The notes under the pieces are model-generated. The model ran no database searches. It was given only the letters and a program-made list of their open reading frames with translations, and was not told where the DNA came from. 64,000 nucleotides of DNA from Ashinkailepas kermadecensis (Eukaryota > Arthropoda > Thecostraca > Neolepadidae). Location of the stretch: assembly GCA_034440615.1 (NCBI GenBank), contig JAOTOM010004790.1:62001-126000 (forward strand), in the 5' to 3' direction. A program made the position numbers and the translations under genes. Each line of letters opens with the position of its first letter. Positions within the stretch are counted from its first letter, which is position 1. Below are positions 11,441 to 20,589 of this stretch, piece by piece.

Positions 11441-12617
11441 AAAACAAAAGTTATAAAAGCAAAAGTTCTAAAAGCATTAAAGCAAATTAAAAACAAAAGT
11501 TCTAAAAACATATAAATATCACAACAAAGCATCGAACAAAAGGTCGGACGATTATGCGAAACAGAGGGGAGTACTTCGGGAAATGAAAAACAACGATAAT
11601 GTAATAGTAAAGCCGTCAGATAAATGCAAAGGATTCGTCGTGCTAAACAAAACGGATTACATTGAAAAGGCCAGGAAAATAACGGACGAGTATCAGAGCA
11701 TTTCTTCCCAACCAAACCCTACCAAACGTCTCGAAATCGAAACATGTACTATTATCAAGGAAACTTTATCAGGGAAGTTACATAAAAATACAGTGTTATA
11801 TCTCCTTCCTCATTCCAGCCGCACAGCGGAATTATACGGTCTCCCCCAAAACCACAGACTAGAGGTTCCACTGCGCCCTATAGTGTCGGCGAGTGGTGAC
11901 CCCCTAGACAAGTTATCTTGGTTCTTGAGCAAGATTCTGGTCCAGATACTAGCGTTGGTTCCCGCCCATCTGACAAACACGGAGTCGTACCTACAGAGGT
12001 TGAAAGAAACGTTTCCTACCAAACTTCCGGAAGGCAGTATTGTTTTCACCATGGACGTGAAGAATTTATATGGCAGCATTCCGATAAAGGAGGGAATAGA
12101 TGCTGTGATTCGTCTAATCGAGGACAATCTGGATGACATTTGTCTTTTCGGGATTGGGGTACAGGACTGTGTGAAATTACTAACACATATTTTCAGCAAT
12201 AACCTCATACGTTTCGGTAACTCCATGTACAAGCAAACAAAAGGAGTTGCTATGGGTAACCGATGTGCACCTCCTTTAGCGATTGCTTTTATGCACCGCC
12301 TTGAGTCGATCTTCTTAGCTTCATATGATTTGAAACCAGCTCTCTACATGAGGTATATAGACGATATTTTTGGTGTTTGGACACATGGCTTGGCCTCTCT
12401 GCTCGACTTCTTTGCAGAAATTAACCAACAACACTCCAGCATCAAGTTCACCTTAGAACACACTGGTCATAGCAGTTCGATTCCTTTCCTTGATACGTTG
12501 TTTGTAGTTCAGGCTGATGGGAGCTACACCACCGAACTGTACTTTAAACCTATGACAGCCCCCATCATCTTGCACTATGATTCGGCCCACCCGATGGCCA
12601 CTAAAAGGCCGTTTTAA
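11441..12617 (+). CDS. Penelope-like reverse transcriptase (5'-truncated)
   Basis: Open on plus from about 11441; the first ATG is at 11583 and gives 344 residues. RT motifs in order: VIVKPSDKCKGFVVL (N-terminal finger), VFTMDVKNLYGSIPIKEG (motif A, D catalytic), KQTKGVAMGNRCAPPLA (motif B), MRYIDDIFGVW (motif C, both catalytic D present), IPFLDTLFV (motif D/E) and LYFKPM. LY.SIP..EG and YIDDIF are PLE hallmarks. The frame ends at a stop (12615-12617) caused by loss of one base in an A/G run just after MATKR (about 12603-12608); the protein resumes in the +2 frame. The start codon is doubtful, since the upstream inverted arm has replaced the normal N-terminus. Catalytic residues look intact; the frameshift separates RT from endonuclease. 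Confidence 0.93.
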
Positions 12618-13348
12618 CATCCCAAATGAGGAGAGCAGCACGAGTCTCCTCCGATACTATTTCATGCGAGCGGAGCCTTGCGAAGATGACAACTCTTTTC
12701 CTGGAAAACGGATACCCAGCACATCGGGTACACTCCGCCGCTCGTGCTGTTCACCCTCACAACAGGAGTAGGATAAGTGGGCAACGTCGGCATCGAGCGG
12801 GTAGTAATCCCAACTATGTTTACATGAGACTTCCATTTGTCGATGACCAACTATGTCGACAGGTAAACGCAGCCATCCGTTCGTCTCATCTAAACCATGT
12901 TAGGGTAGCCTGGACTAGCGGACCTACGCTGAAATCTTACCTGGTCCGCTCAGCCCTAGAAATGCCGCCATGCCCTGCTGGTAGAAGAACGTGCCACACC
13001 TGTATCAACGGGCTCAAAGGTAGATGCACGCGAAAAAACGTAGTTTATAAAATAACGTGCAACCGCTGTCTTGGAATATTTTATGTCGGTGAAACCAAAC
13101 GCAGTATCAGGGATAGGTACAATGAGCACTTGGGAGATGCCAGACTTCGGAGAGCATACACACCTTTAGGCGAACACATGATCGACAAACATTATAACAT
13201 GGAACACAGCGACACTAACACAAACTTCAAAGTAGAAATTCTAGCAACAGCCAGGGACAACGCTGATCTAAAGTTCCTCGAATCTCTACACATACGTAAT
13301 CTACGGCCGCAACTAAACACGCAAACGACATCTTGGTATATCACTTAA
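12608..13348 (+). CDS. PLE linker and GIY-YIG endonuclease (frameshifted from RT)
   Basis: Continuation of the RT ORF after a single-base frameshift; the first ATG in this frame is 12626 and gives 240 residues. Residues 1-70 form the basic linker (MRRAARVSSDTIS, SRISGQRRHR). From LPFVDDQLCRQ the endonuclease follows: Cys cluster PPCPAGRRTC..C, VVYKITCNRCLGIFYVGET (GIY and YIG tyrosines), RDRYNEH (arginine), LGEHMIDKHYN (CCHH-type His) and ESLHIRNLRPQLN (catalytic Glu and Asn). The stop is at 13346-13348, ~390 bases before the element end. The first ~75 residues are absent from the left arm, which fixes where the inverted duplication starts. Confidence 0.93.
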   Translation, partial: AVLTSQMRRAARVSSDTISCERSLAKMTTLFLENGYPAHRVHSAARAVHPHNRSRISGQRRHRAGSNPNYVYMRLPFVDDQLCRQVNAAIRSSHLNHVRVAWTSGPTLKSYLVRSALEMPPCPAGRRTCHTCINGLKGRCTRKNVVYKITCNRCLGIFYVGETKRSIRDRYNEHLGDARLRRAYTPLGEHMIDKHYNMEHSDTNTNFKVEILATARDNADLKFLESLHIRNLRPQLNTQTTSWYIT

Positions 13349-13734
13349 ATTACATAAACACAAATTATATTTTATGTATTACGCGTTATATTGGATCTAT
13401 GTCTATATATGTGCGTGAGTGTATGTATCGATATGTATATGGACCATCGGCTCGGGCTTCCTCAGAGGATTCTATCTTGGCATAGTTTGTTTCTGGTTCT
13501 TTAAGTGTCTGCACCACTGAAGAGGCTTTCCCGCATTCCACGTGTCTTTTGCACGCTTTTTTTTGCTGGCGTGCTTTTTTTTCAATTGTTAAAACTTGAC
13601 ATTTTTATATCACTCCTGACGATGGCCCCTGGCCGAAAAGTTGAGTAATAAAGTATAATCCTTAACGTTACTTTTAATGTCATCTCAGCACCTCCTGGTA
13701 TATTGAAGGTCGTATGCTTTCTTTACACACAATG
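13349..13734 (+). repeat. PLE 3' UTR / right inverted arm end
   Basis: Non-coding tail that is the reverse complement of 10526-10920 with a few indels and substitutions. AT-rich words (TATATGTGCG, GATATGTATA) and a T-run lead to the hammerhead-like motif and the AATAAAGTATAATCC segment. Confidence 0.9.
13616..13669 (+). ncRNA. hammerhead-ribozyme-like motif, right arm
   Basis: CTGACGA (13616-13622), GGCC/GGCC stem II and GAAA (13635-13638), then AGTT and AACG (13664-13667). It matches the left-arm motif except that GAAAC has become GAAAA, which would break one stem III pair. The left copy may therefore be the better preserved one. Confidence 0.42.
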
Positions 13735-14184
13735 TAAGAAAATGAGGTACTTTTCCTTAGTACCTGGTAGTTATTAGCACCTACTTAGCCTTGAGAAGCG
13801 TTCCGCCGACCATGCTTATTTATAATGGCCCAAAACTTGTAAAATGTTGGCCATTGGAGGTGTAGAAGAGCAATGATGCTCAAAATCCATAATGTTTCAA
13901 TTAATGCTTATTTCATCAGGATTTGCTTACTACGCGTGTCGGAGGGTCTCTCACATAACGGAAGGGGCTGCCCTGAGATCTCGCAAACTACTGGAGCTAG
14001 AAGCACGCAAATTTGAGGGTAGATTACGGTTGTAGAGAACTTGCATCAGCATAAATATAAATTGCATGACCCTAGGTAGATGTCTTCAGGGTCAAATGAG
14101 GTCGGCATCGGCCGCCACACTACTGAGCCGCGCCACCGCGCCGCACTGACGAAGCTTTTATGACCTTGAACTCTCGGCGCCCGG
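13735..14184. other. no recognisable feature
   Basis: Right flank of the PLE. No coding or repeat signal recognised. Confidence 0.35.
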
Positions 14185-14545
14185 GCAGCCAGCCCCTCAG
14201 AGTTGCATGGCTTTTCCTCAGCCTCTTCAGAGTTACATGGCCTTTCCTCAATCTTCTCGATGGCCTGATGTTAACCTTCAATCACACTCAAGAGTCGCAT
14301 GGTCTTTCCTCAATCCCTCAGAATTACATGGCCTTTCCTCAGCCTCCTCATGGCTACATGACCTTACCTCAGTCCTCTCGATGGCCTGATGTTGACCTTC
14401 AAATCACACTCAAGAGTCACATGCCCTTTCTTCAGTCTCCTCATAATTATATGGCCTTTCCTCAGTCTCCCCAGAATTACATGGCATTTCCTCAGTCTTC
14501 TCAGAGTCACATGGCCTTTCCTCAGTCCTCTCGATGACCTGATGT
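14185..14545. repeat. degenerate ~27-bp repeat with higher-order copies
   Basis: CATGGCCTTTCCTCAGTC-like units preceded by CAGAGTTA/CAGAATTA recur about every 27 bases. A longer block (TCTCGATGGCCTGATGTTRA followed by CCTTCAA.TCACACTCAAGAGTC) recurs about 130 bases apart (near 14257 and 14379) and partially near 14528. The 125-codon frame at 14160-14537 is a by-product. Confidence 0.8.
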
Positions 14546-14939
14546 TGACCTTAAAATGTCAGATAGGGGTCGCGCAAGGAATCGTCTTATGTTCTTGCTA
14601 TTCACTTCCAGTTCCTTTGTGTTGAAACATTCGCAATTTTCATCAGAACAGATTCCGCGTTCTCAATTGACTTCCCAGATCCATCAGCACCATGGATGGA
14701 CATCGGAGATCCATCAGCACCATCAGCACCATGGATGGAAACTCCGGGCGGATCGGCAGGTCCTGTGTCCCTGATTTGGTGAGAGATATTCAGCCTTGAT
14801 TTTAATAGAAAACATTTTCCACTAATTTGCCTTCATGCCATACATTATTTCATTCCGTGATTCAGTTTAGCTGGTCGGTCAAATGTCAGGACCAGGAGCC
14901 TTCTGAAGTCGGAGAGAAGTCGTCTTAATTCAGAGGGGC
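14546..14939. other. no gene; short CCATCAGCACCATGGATGGA duplications
   Basis: Near 14685-14740 the word ATCCATCAGCACCATGGATG is duplicated with a short extra CAGCACCAT. Nothing else recognised. Confidence 0.45.
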
Positions 14940-15475
14940 CGTTTCTTCCTATGGAGCGGGGAGGGTCGGCTTAAAAATTAAAGTCGGAGAGGGCCCGTCC
15001 GAGACACCAGAATGGGTAAGTGACCGGACGTGAAAGGAGCCCTTTGAATCGGGAGGGAGGCCACTTAATATCGGTGAGGTGTGGCCGTATGAAGTCGGAA
15101 AGTCACCGTCTAAAGTCGGAGAAGATCCGTCCAAAGTCGGAGAGGAGCCGTCTGAAGTCGGAGATGGATCGTAGCAAGTGAAAGAAGGGTTGTCTGTGGC
15201 ACTGATAAGTGAACTGACCGAAAAAAAAGCTGATTGAGTTCGGCTAGTAGCCGCATGAGTTCGGCTAGTAGCCGTATAGGAGGAATGAGCAGGAGAGGAA
15301 GAGGAAGTCTGAGGAATGAGTAAGAGACCTGACTTAAAAGGGGCCGACGGGACTCGTACAAAGGTCGTCTGAAGTCGGAGATGGGTCATCTAAGGTTGGA
15401 GAGGGGCCGTATGAAGTCGGAAAGGGGTCACCTAATGTAGGAAAGGGGCCGTCCAAAGTAGGCCAGGAGCAGCCT
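14940..15475. repeat. degenerate ~21-bp repeat
   Basis: GAAGTCGGAGA.GGGCCGTC-type words recur about every 21 bases in several clusters (15100-15175, 15365-15460), with unrelated inserts between. Minus-strand frames (14949-15389) are by-products. Confidence 0.75.
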
Positions 15476-16562
15476 TGATTCGAAGGGTTTGAAATATATC
15501 AGAAAGCAGCCATCTCCAGCCGGCAGGGGCGCATTCACCCGGAAATCGCCCGGGGACTTATTTTGCCCGCCCGCATCCTGCAGGTTTTTTTTCGCGATAG
15601 TTTCTAAACCCTTATAGCTAATGAGGTGGAACTTGCATCACTTCCAAATGAGCACGTAAGGCACGCTTTGTTGTATATTTTTCAAGGTCATCCAAAATAA
15701 CGCGGCCGTGATATCACAGACTGGCTCGTACTTACCGACGCCGGAAACCGCATATGGCATACATCACAAGGATGCAATTTAGGCATGGAATAGGCTATCG
15801 GTGCCAAATATGGCATGGGGTATCCCAGAGTATTATTGCAGAAGTACACTGGATCTTACCGTGTTCCATTTGGATGGCGTTACATGCCGGTATCTATGTA
15901 GCGATCTGCAAGGTATGCTATGCATCAAGTCTTGGGTTCGTCCATTATCCATGTATCCAGTATCAATAGTCCAATGCGTTGTTTAATGCACTGTTGAAAT
16001 GGCCAAAAACTTTGCTTCATAGTGAAGAAAGGGAAAGATGAAAGTTGATCTTATTGCCTGACACGATCCTGCTTAACATCCAGCCTAATGTCCAGTGTAC
16101 ATGTACAATGTCCAGCATTGTATGGACGTTCATGATCATGCTGTATGCACGTCAGGATCCATTTATAAATAGCTCCCAGGAATTGTGTATTTGCGACAAA
16201 AATAAGTGAAATTACTTTTTAGCGTGCAGTCTGACAGCAGACATCTTCCTTTTCCTTCGGGTCAAACGTGTTTTGTCCTTGTTCTTGTTCTTCAGAGCCA
16301 TTCTAAATAACTGAATGAGCTATACAGTAATGTCAAGTCGCTGACATGCCTGCAAACAAGACATGGCTACCCACTTTCGATCAGAGCTGACCGCAGCGCG
16401 ACGGCACCTGTTCTCATCCAAAATCGCGCGACAGGTGTCTTCGCCTGTCCCCCTCGAGACTCCCTCCCGCGCGTGCGAGTGGAGCGGCGAATCGGTGCCG
16501 GCCGGACCCCCTGTCGCCGGCAGACAGACGGGAAGATACTCACGAAGTTGTCTTATCTCGGC
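15476..16562. other. no recognisable feature
   Basis: No transposon protein or tandem array recognised. A palindromic word GTACATGTAC occurs near 16097. Confidence 0.35.
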
Positions 16563-16960
16563 CGACGGCCGGACCGGCCTCCGGCGGTAGCCTGACCTGC
16601 CTCCGGCGGTAGCCTGATCGGCTTCCGACGGTAGCCTGACCGGCCTCCGGCGGTAGCCTGACCTGCCTCCGGTGGTAGCCTGACCTGCCTCCGGCGGTAT
16701 CCTGATCGGCCTCCGGTGGTAGCCTGACCGGCCTCCGGTGGTAGCCTGACCGGCCTCCGGTGGTAGCCGGACCGTCCTCCGGCGGTAGCCGGACCGTCCT
16801 CCGGCGGTAGCCTGACCTGCCTCCGGCGGTAGCCTGACCTGCCTCCGGCGGTAGCCTGACCTGCCTCCGGCGGTAGCCTGACCGGCCACCGGCGGTAGCC
16901 TGACCGGCCTGCGGCTGTAGCCTGACCGGCCTGCGGCTGTAGCCTGACCGGTGGCGCGCG
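16563..16960. repeat. 22-bp tandem repeat, about 18 copies
   Basis: CCTCCGGCGGTAGCCTGACC-like units repeat every 22 bases, with G/A changes in the GGCGG/GGTGG core. Three units make 66 bases = 22 codons, so long minus-strand frames (16320-16889 and 16553-17083) read as G-Y-R-R-R-type repeats. I do not regard them as genes. Confidence 0.95.
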
Positions 16961-17000
16961 ACAGCCTGTTCGCACCGCCACCAGAAAAATGTTCCCTGCC

Positions 17001-17174
17001 GGGGCGGGGGTGGCCGAGTGGTTAAGGTGTTGAGCTCTGGGTACCAAAGGTCGCGGGTTCAACGCTCGCATCGCTCGGGACATTTCCCAATCCCGCGACC
17101 CACCGGCGAAACAGTGTGGGCTGCGCCATTAGCCGTGGATTGGCATAAAGTGCGTCGTGAATCACCCAATAAAC
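17001..17174 (+). mobile_element. SINE with Leu/Ser-type tRNA-like head
   Basis: Head: GGTGGCCGAGTGGTTAAGG (A box) and GGTCGCGGGTTCAAC (B box), as in class II (Leu/Ser) tRNAs. The body has ACCGGCGAAACAGTG, GGCTGCGCCATTAGCC and TGCGTCGTGAATCACC, which correspond to the conserved end of the SINEs at 42078 and 52991. Flanks AAAATGTTCCCTGCCGG (16986-17002) and AAAATGGTCCCCGCCCGG (17175-17192) look like a decayed target-site duplication. Confidence 0.75.
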
Positions 17175-17192
17175 AAAATGGTCCCCGCCCGG

Positions 17193-18574
17193 ACCGGAAA
17201 TCATACCATATAAGGTGCCCGGAAACGGACTTTCCCCGGTCCGGCGGCGGTGGGAACCGGCCTTCGGTCGTCAACGGAGATTTGCGGACAACGCACGATA
17301 CGAACACAACGCGGATGACGTAGGTGGTGGCTGGAGCCCGGATGTGGGCCGCTGCGAAGGAGGGGTAGGTCGGCCAACGTCCACTCTGTCCAGCTTCCCT
17401 TGTCTCCTCTCGGTATGTGTGTATCTTTTGTTCAGTGTTAGCTTTATCCCAGTCAGACCACCTGACCTGATGCGGCCCGCACTGGTCCACAGTCCGCTTC
17501 CATTATCGGCATGCGTTTTGTCATCGGACACAAACAACGCTGGTGTGGTTTTACATTTACATTTACGTCTGTATCGCACAGCTGCGGAAACTGATAATGT
17601 TCATGGTCGTCGATTCTCCGTCCCCTTTTCTGCTTTGCCACGCGCCGAAAACTTTTTTTCTCGCAGCTCTCATGTTTTTTTCAGTACACACAAACAGTAG
17701 AACTATGGCACTCGCTCTCACTGACTGACGGATTCTCCCATAGTTCGACTACCTTCCGGGTCACTTTTTGATGCATTTTGTCCATCCCTCCCCATAGTTC
17801 TTGTTCTTCTTTTGCTTAGCATAGAGGCGTATCTAAAGCATAAACCCGCATATAAAATATAAGCAGGTATCTAAAGGCGATTGCACATGTCTTAAGACAC
17901 CTGTTTCATGAGGAGCATTACATCTCGCTGTTTGGGCATTGCGTAGTAAACTCTCCTCCGTTACAATATTCGAATTCCATTTAGTATCGATCCGGTCAAT
18001 GCGGTTCAACCTTCCACCTGCACACCACCAGTTGCAGCGGTGATAACTCACTGCCGCCTTTTGTTGCCGCACGAGCTGTTCGTCGTGCTGCGTGGGGCTG
18101 GGTCCGGTGAATCACACAGAGCACAATCCGGAGGAAATCCATCACACCGCATACTGAGAGGTGTACAGAGAGCAAAGCTCAAATGCCCTACGCCGGCTGT
18201 AGCACGTCGTGTGCCACACTCATATCATTGCAATGTCGCTTCTCGCAAGCTGCTGCGCGTGACGGATGCATGTGCAACATGACTTGCGCCATGTGTTTTG
18301 TGGTATATCTATAGACGTTCGAAAAAGAAACCAAATCACAAACACGCTGCCGGTGTGAAGGCCTTCGTCGCGATGCTACTGCTCGGACTTGGAACGGCCA
18401 AGTCGTCGCAATTCATGTGGAAGAAGAGCCCCCCTCCCGTCCGTGTGAAAAACATGAGACACCCGCCTTCGCTCCGGGAGAAGAGACGTCCACCGTTTCT
18501 CCCGGACAGGAGGCCCCCGCTGTCTCTTCAGTAGGTCCTCACATATTATACAGTACCATTCGGCGTCACGTTAA
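17193..18574. other. no recognisable gene
   Basis: Several overlapping 60-160-codon frames exist on both strands (for example 17215-17700 plus) without a recognisable domain. No tandem array noticed. Confidence 0.3.
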
Positions 18575-18765
18575 CACAGTCCCGTCTGTTCCTGTCCTGC
18601 GGTTCTGTCCTGCGGTCCTGTCCCGTCTTTCCTGTCCTGCGGTTATATCCTGCGGTTCTGTCCTGCGGTTCTGTCCTGCGGTCCTGTCCCGTCTGTTCCT
18701 GTCCTGCGGTTCTGTCCTGCGGTCCTGTCCTGCGGTTCCTGTCCTGCGGGTCGTACAGACTCTCA
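18575..18765. repeat. CCTGCGGTTCTGT-type short tandem repeat
   Basis: TCCTGCGGTTCTG and TCCTGCGGTCCTGTC alternate at ~12-15-base spacing. Both strands carry open frames as a by-product. Confidence 0.85.
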
Positions 18766-18829
18766 TCGCCGAACCACCCATCCAACTATCCCAACGACTT
18801 TGACGATCGTACGGGCTAACGCCGGCAGC

Positions 18830-19589
18830 GGGCGTCACCTCCTTCAGCATCTCCTGTCCCATGCTGACCTCCTTCAGCATCTCCTGTCCCACGTTCAGCA
18901 TCGAGCACGACAGCAGCTGCCGCTGGGACTGACTTGCCGTGAACGGACAGTACAAGTTTTGCGGCACGTCCGGTCCCAGCGGATCTGCTTCAGCTCTGGA
19001 CATCGACTTCCACACGGATTTCTCGGTGGTTAGGACGGGCACCACCGGCGCACCATCGTGGCAGGAGGCGGCTCACCGGGTTCCTGCAGTTGCGGCGTGA
19101 CTGACCGTGCCGCCAGGGTAGTCGGCGGACAGGAGACGGGGGCCAACGAGTACCCGTGGACGGCGGGTCTGGCCAGTCACGGGTGCACCTGGTGCGGCGG
19201 CAGCCTCATCAACGACCGCTCCGTGCTGACGGCCGCCCATCGCACCAACGGACAGACTCTCAGATCCAGGTGCTGCTGGTGGACGACAGGATCAGCGTCG
19301 CTGACGGTGAGTCGCGCCGCACGGTCGCCCGGATCATCCAGGGTCCCAGCTTCACGTCGGTCGGCAGCGGCCGCGACTACTCGCTGCTGAAGCTGTCGGC
19401 ACCGGTCACCTTCAACACCCGCCGTCTGTCTGCCGACCGCCGGCAACACCCGCCGCCGACCCACTCTGCCACTGCTAAGGACAGAAACAAGGGCCGGTTC
19501 GTGCTGGTCGGGGTCGCCGCGTGCGGCACGCCGTACGCCCATCTCGATATCCGGACGCGTTCGCGTGGGTGACGGCGGCGCTATCGTAG
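18830..19589 (+). pseudogene. CUB-domain trypsin-like serine protease, broken
   Basis: Plus-strand remnants in different frames. (1) CUB part at about 18838-19040: SISCPTFSIEHDSSCRWD, then NGQYKFCGTSGPSG and LDIDFHTDFSVVRTG; a ~27-base stretch coding for SFSISCP is duplicated in tandem. (2) Protease at 19075 onward: GSCSCGV linker, RVVGGQETGANEYPW (activation site and mature N-terminus), WCGGSLINDRSVLTAAH (catalytic His), frameshift, VADGESRRTVARIIQ and GRDYSLLKL (catalytic Asp). (3) A gap where the catalytic Ser region should be, then GRFVLVGVAACG and, after another frameshift, FAWVTAALS with a stop at 19587. The missing Ser segment and three or more frameshifts make it non-functional. Such CUB-proteases are secreted digestive or immune enzymes in crustaceans. 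No introns are visible over the span, so a processed copy is possible. Confidence 0.85.
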
Positions 19590-20150
19590 ATCCGAGTCAA
19601 CACCCGCGACGCCTCCTGCCACTCATGGGCCGCGCAGATGGCGGCAGCACCTGGATCAACATCAGCACTGTCGACTCCAACTACCCCGCAGACACGTCTT
19701 GCAGTCGTAGATGACACGCCAGGGAATTACGTGAAGAATGCACGGGGTACCTGTATACCTGCTATCACTATCAACATATGGTACATGCGGTGCAGCATAC
19801 ATACATACATACATGCGAAATATTGCATGTCATGTAATACTTGCCTTCTTCTGATTTGGTGACGTAACTCTAGGCAGCACTGTAGTGCAATGCTGTGAGA
19901 GAAGAAAAGAGTTTCTTTTGCCCAATACACGCAATGCGCTCTTGGAATCTGCGTTAGTGTTCAGGCCTATTGGACCAGGACGATCTTGACTAATAAGCCG
20001 CGTCGGTGAATTCAGTGTTCATGATATCAGCAATGCCTCGCACTGGCATTCGGTATCCTATTCGCATCCCTCCGATTTCGCTCATATTTTTAGGATATGA
20101 TCCTAGTCGCTGACCAAAGTAAGACAAAGAACAATTATTCAGTAACACAA
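19590..20150. other. no gene; short (CATA)n at 19795-19815
   Basis: Apart from the small microsatellite nothing is recognised. Confidence 0.4.
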
Positions 20151-20154
20151 ACAA

Positions 20155-20155
20155 T

Positions 20156-20187
<32 letters not shown>

Positions 20188-20206
20188 TATCATCATCATC
20201 ATCATA
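20155..20206. repeat. (CAT)n microsatellite
   Basis: About 17 consecutive CAT/ATC triplets with one ATT interruption. Confidence 0.97.
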
Positions 20207-20589
20207 ACGTTTATTGTAATCAGTCTTACGATTCCATCGAGCATTTTCTCAGAGTGGTGCAAAAGCACCAGGTGCTTAAATCATGGCACCTATCTGAAGA
20301 TGTGGAATGACACCGGAGTGAAAGATGAACATGAACAAAGCACACGTTTCTTAATGGGTTATTTTGTCATGTATCCCTAACCGTCGACGCAACAGATCAT
20401 CTGTGAAACCAGCGGCCAATCCGGTATGGGTCGCGACCGCAATTTAGTGCGACTTTTGGTCATTGTTAGTTGGTTATCAATGTTAGTTTAGGTCAAATTT
20501 ATAGGCTTCGAATGAACAGTTGTTAAAATGGCAAGCCATCACCAGACCGTCGTTGTCGCTCAATTTCTGTCCCCATGTAACAGGAGACG

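Larger units (their letters stand above)
10526..13734 (+). mobile_element. Penelope-like retroelement with inverted endonuclease arms
   Basis: The element comprises a left arm (10526-11438) that is the reverse complement of the right arm (12831-13734), enclosing a reverse transcriptase region. Both arms contain the GIY-YIG endonuclease coding end, the 3' UTR and a hammerhead-like motif; they face outward (head to head). The arms begin and end with CATTGTGTGTAAAG / CTTTACACACAATG. The two translated endonucleases differ at one residue in about 170, so the duplication is recent. Penelope-like elements (PLEs) encode RT plus GIY-YIG and commonly carry terminal or inverted partial copies, which fits. 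The 5' part of the RT ORF is lost at the 11438/11441 junction, so the copy is probably not autonomous. No clear target-site duplication was seen. Confidence 0.93.

Noticed and set aside
11439..11715. N-terminal ~90 residues of the minus-strand frame at 10921-11715
   Set aside because: This part is antisense to the Penelope-like RT; only the portion left of 11438 is real coding sequence.
17005..17075. Functional tRNA-Leu/Ser gene
   Set aside because: Body and tail of the SINE follow directly and the acceptor stem is not closed.
16320..17083. Long Arg/Gly/Pro-rich frames of 176-189 codons on minus
   Set aside because: They are produced by a 22-bp stop-free repeat (three units = 22 codons) and have no independent coding evidence.
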